Assembly (NCBI GenBank): GCA_003554345.1
Contig: PWGE01000123.1
Location: forward strand, 1-15,300
Source: T1SED10-198M sp003554345 [NCBI: Candidatus Sumerlaeota bacterium]
GTDB lineage: Bacteria > Sumerlaeota > T1SED10-198M
Length of the DNA stretch: 15,300 bases
Direction of reading: 5' to 3'
Shown here: piece after piece, positions 14,457 through 15,300 of the stretch
Layout: the number at the start of each line of letters is the position of its first letter
How positions within the stretch are numbered: position 1 is the stretch's first letter
Made by a program: the position numbers and the translations under genes
Notes under the pieces: model-generated
The model's database searches: none
Told to the model about the DNA's origin: nothing
What the model saw: only the letters and a program-made list of their open reading frames with translations

Positions 14457-15300
14457 TCAACTTCTCCAGCTCCTATCATGTAATGTTTTGACGAGATAAA
14501 TGTTCTTGTATTTTTTTCTGAGTTTTTTGTATGCGTGTTGGGCACATTTCTGATCAGTATAGAGCGAAAACACTGCAGAACCGCTACCCGACACCATAGC
14601 AGTCAGGGGCTCATACTTCAACATATCGTTTTTCAACGTCCATAATTCCGGATAACGAGGAAACAGAACCCTTTCAAAATCATTATAAAAACAAGAAGAT
14701 AGGTTCTCCCACTTTTTATCAAGCAAACTCTTCATCATATCTGGCAGAAGGTTTTTCTTTTGGAGCGTTACTTGTTTCATCCATTTATACGCCTCAGCAG
14801 TTGAAACATGTATGCCCGGCCAGATAATAAGACAATAAAAAAAGCTTTTTAACGAAAAAGGGTCCACAATTGATCCTTTTCCCTGAACTAAAGCCGGTAA
14901 CGAAAAAATAAAAAAAGGGACATCCATACCTGCTTTTGCTGCAATCATACATAATTCTTTAGAACTGAAAGGATGACCGTAATATCGGTTCAGATAACAT
15001 AAGAAGGAGGCGGCATTACTGCTTCCTCCTCCCAATCCGGCACCGATAGGAATATTTTTTTCAAGATAACATGATATTTCTGGAAAAGGACGCTCTAACG
15101 CCTCAAAAAAATGACTGGCGGCTTTCCAGAGAATGTTTTGGTTGGAAGGTAAGTGCTCTAACCCTGAGTGAGAGCTGGAAAACCTGAATGCCGGCCCATA
15201 GCATGAGTTCAAATGAACCTTCAGGCGGTCAAAAAGTGCCACAGGCATCAAAACACTTTCAAGTCGATGATAACCATCTTCTTCCCGGGCAATAACATTA
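14457..15300 (-). CDS. ispE: 4-diphosphocytidyl-2-C-methyl-D-erythritol kinase, N terminus outside the window
   Basis: Fourth enzyme of the non-mevalonate (MEP) pathway: phosphorylates CDP-methylerythritol with ATP, leading to isoprenoid precursors. The frame stays open to the window edge, giving 280 residues; the first 15 or so (the usual PAKINLxL segment with a catalytic Lys) are missing. The visible N-terminal part contains REEDGYHRLESV (5-16), the family's R-x-DGYH-x-L signature, which shows the gene extends past the TTG at 15251. The GHMP kinase ATP loop PIGAGLGGGSSNAA lies at about 84-97, and MDVPFF (about 125-130) holds the catalytic Asp. The C-terminal GHMP motif is SGSGSAVFSLY. The stop is one base before tmk. 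The GHMP loop has Asn where Asp is more common (GGGSSDAA). Any promoter for this operon lies outside the window. Confidence 0.95.
   Translation of the reverse strand, partial: NVIAREEDGYHRLESVLMPVALFDRLKVHLNSCYGPAFRFSSSHSGLEHLPSNQNILWKAASHFFEALERPFPEISCYLEKNIPIGAGLGGGSSNAASFLCYLNRYYGHPFSSKELCMIAAKAGMDVPFFIFSLPALVQGKGSIVDPFSLKSFFYCLIIWPGIHVSTAEAYKWMKQVTLQKKNLLPDMMKSLLDKKWENLSSCFYNDFERVLFPRYPELWTLKNDMLKYEPLTAMVSGSGSAVFSLYTDQKCAQHAYKKLRKKYKNIYLVKTLHDRSWRS
14464..14467 (-). promoter_or_regulatory. Ribosome binding site that sets the tmk start
   Basis: GGAG on the minus strand lies 8 bases before ATG 14455, inside the last codons of ispE. It favours this start over 14545. Confidence 0.6.

Noticed and set aside
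14456-14545. Thymidylate kinase beginning at 14545
   Set aside because: The extra 30 residues overlap ispE and match nothing in the family. The conserved start and ribosome site are at 14455.
1-15300. CRISPR arrays, insertion sequences, tRNA or rRNA genes
   Set aside because: No regularly spaced repeats, transposase motifs, terminal inverted repeats or structural RNA signatures were seen by eye.

Overview
The window looks like chromosomal DNA from an uncultured Gram-negative bacterium of moderate to low GC, with many AAA, AAT and ATA codons. Several proteins carry export signals, and one is a gingipain-type (C25) cysteine peptidase. C25 enzymes are best known from the Bacteroidetes/FCB side of the tree but also occur in several candidate phyla. 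I cannot place the organism more precisely. No mobile element, CRISPR array, tRNA or rRNA is visible, and no stretch over 300 bases lacks a gene.

Plus strand, 1-13116: eight tightly packed genes. The window opens inside the AAA+ domain of a sigma-54-dependent activator (1-852). After an 81-base gap that may hold a weak promoter come secG (934-1425), a tandem-domain M16 zinc peptidase with a signal peptide (1450-4065), a family 2 glycosyltransferase (4074-4961), a DegT/WbpE-type sugar aminotransferase (4942-6054) and ribF (6067-7008). Next is an unusual cytoplasmic protein joining a DnaG-like CHC2 zinc finger to about seven TPR repeats (7011-8477). Last is a 1557-residue exported C25 peptidase (8443-13116). 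Gaps from secG onward are 24 bases or less, and two gene pairs overlap, so one transcription unit from secG to the C25 gene is likely.

Minus strand, 13143-15300: an operon reading ispE (5' end outside the window), tmk, recO, with stop/start spacing of one base and then a TTGA overlap. These are housekeeping genes for isoprenoid synthesis, dTTP synthesis and recombinational repair. They converge on the C25 gene with a 26-base gap that holds a small hairpin.

How the genes fit together: SecG, the M16 peptidase, the C25 peptidase, the glycosyltransferase and the aminotransferase together suggest a cell-envelope theme of export, proteolytic processing and surface amino-sugar glycans. The pairing of a C25 peptidase with a WbpE-like aminotransferase recalls the Porphyromonas type IX system, where the C25 sortase PorU attaches cargo to a glycan whose synthesis needs a DegT-family enzyme (PorR). 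No type IX C-terminal signal or Por component is recognised here, so this link is inference. The least explained item is the CHC2-TPR protein, whose gene overlaps the C25 gene at an A7 run.
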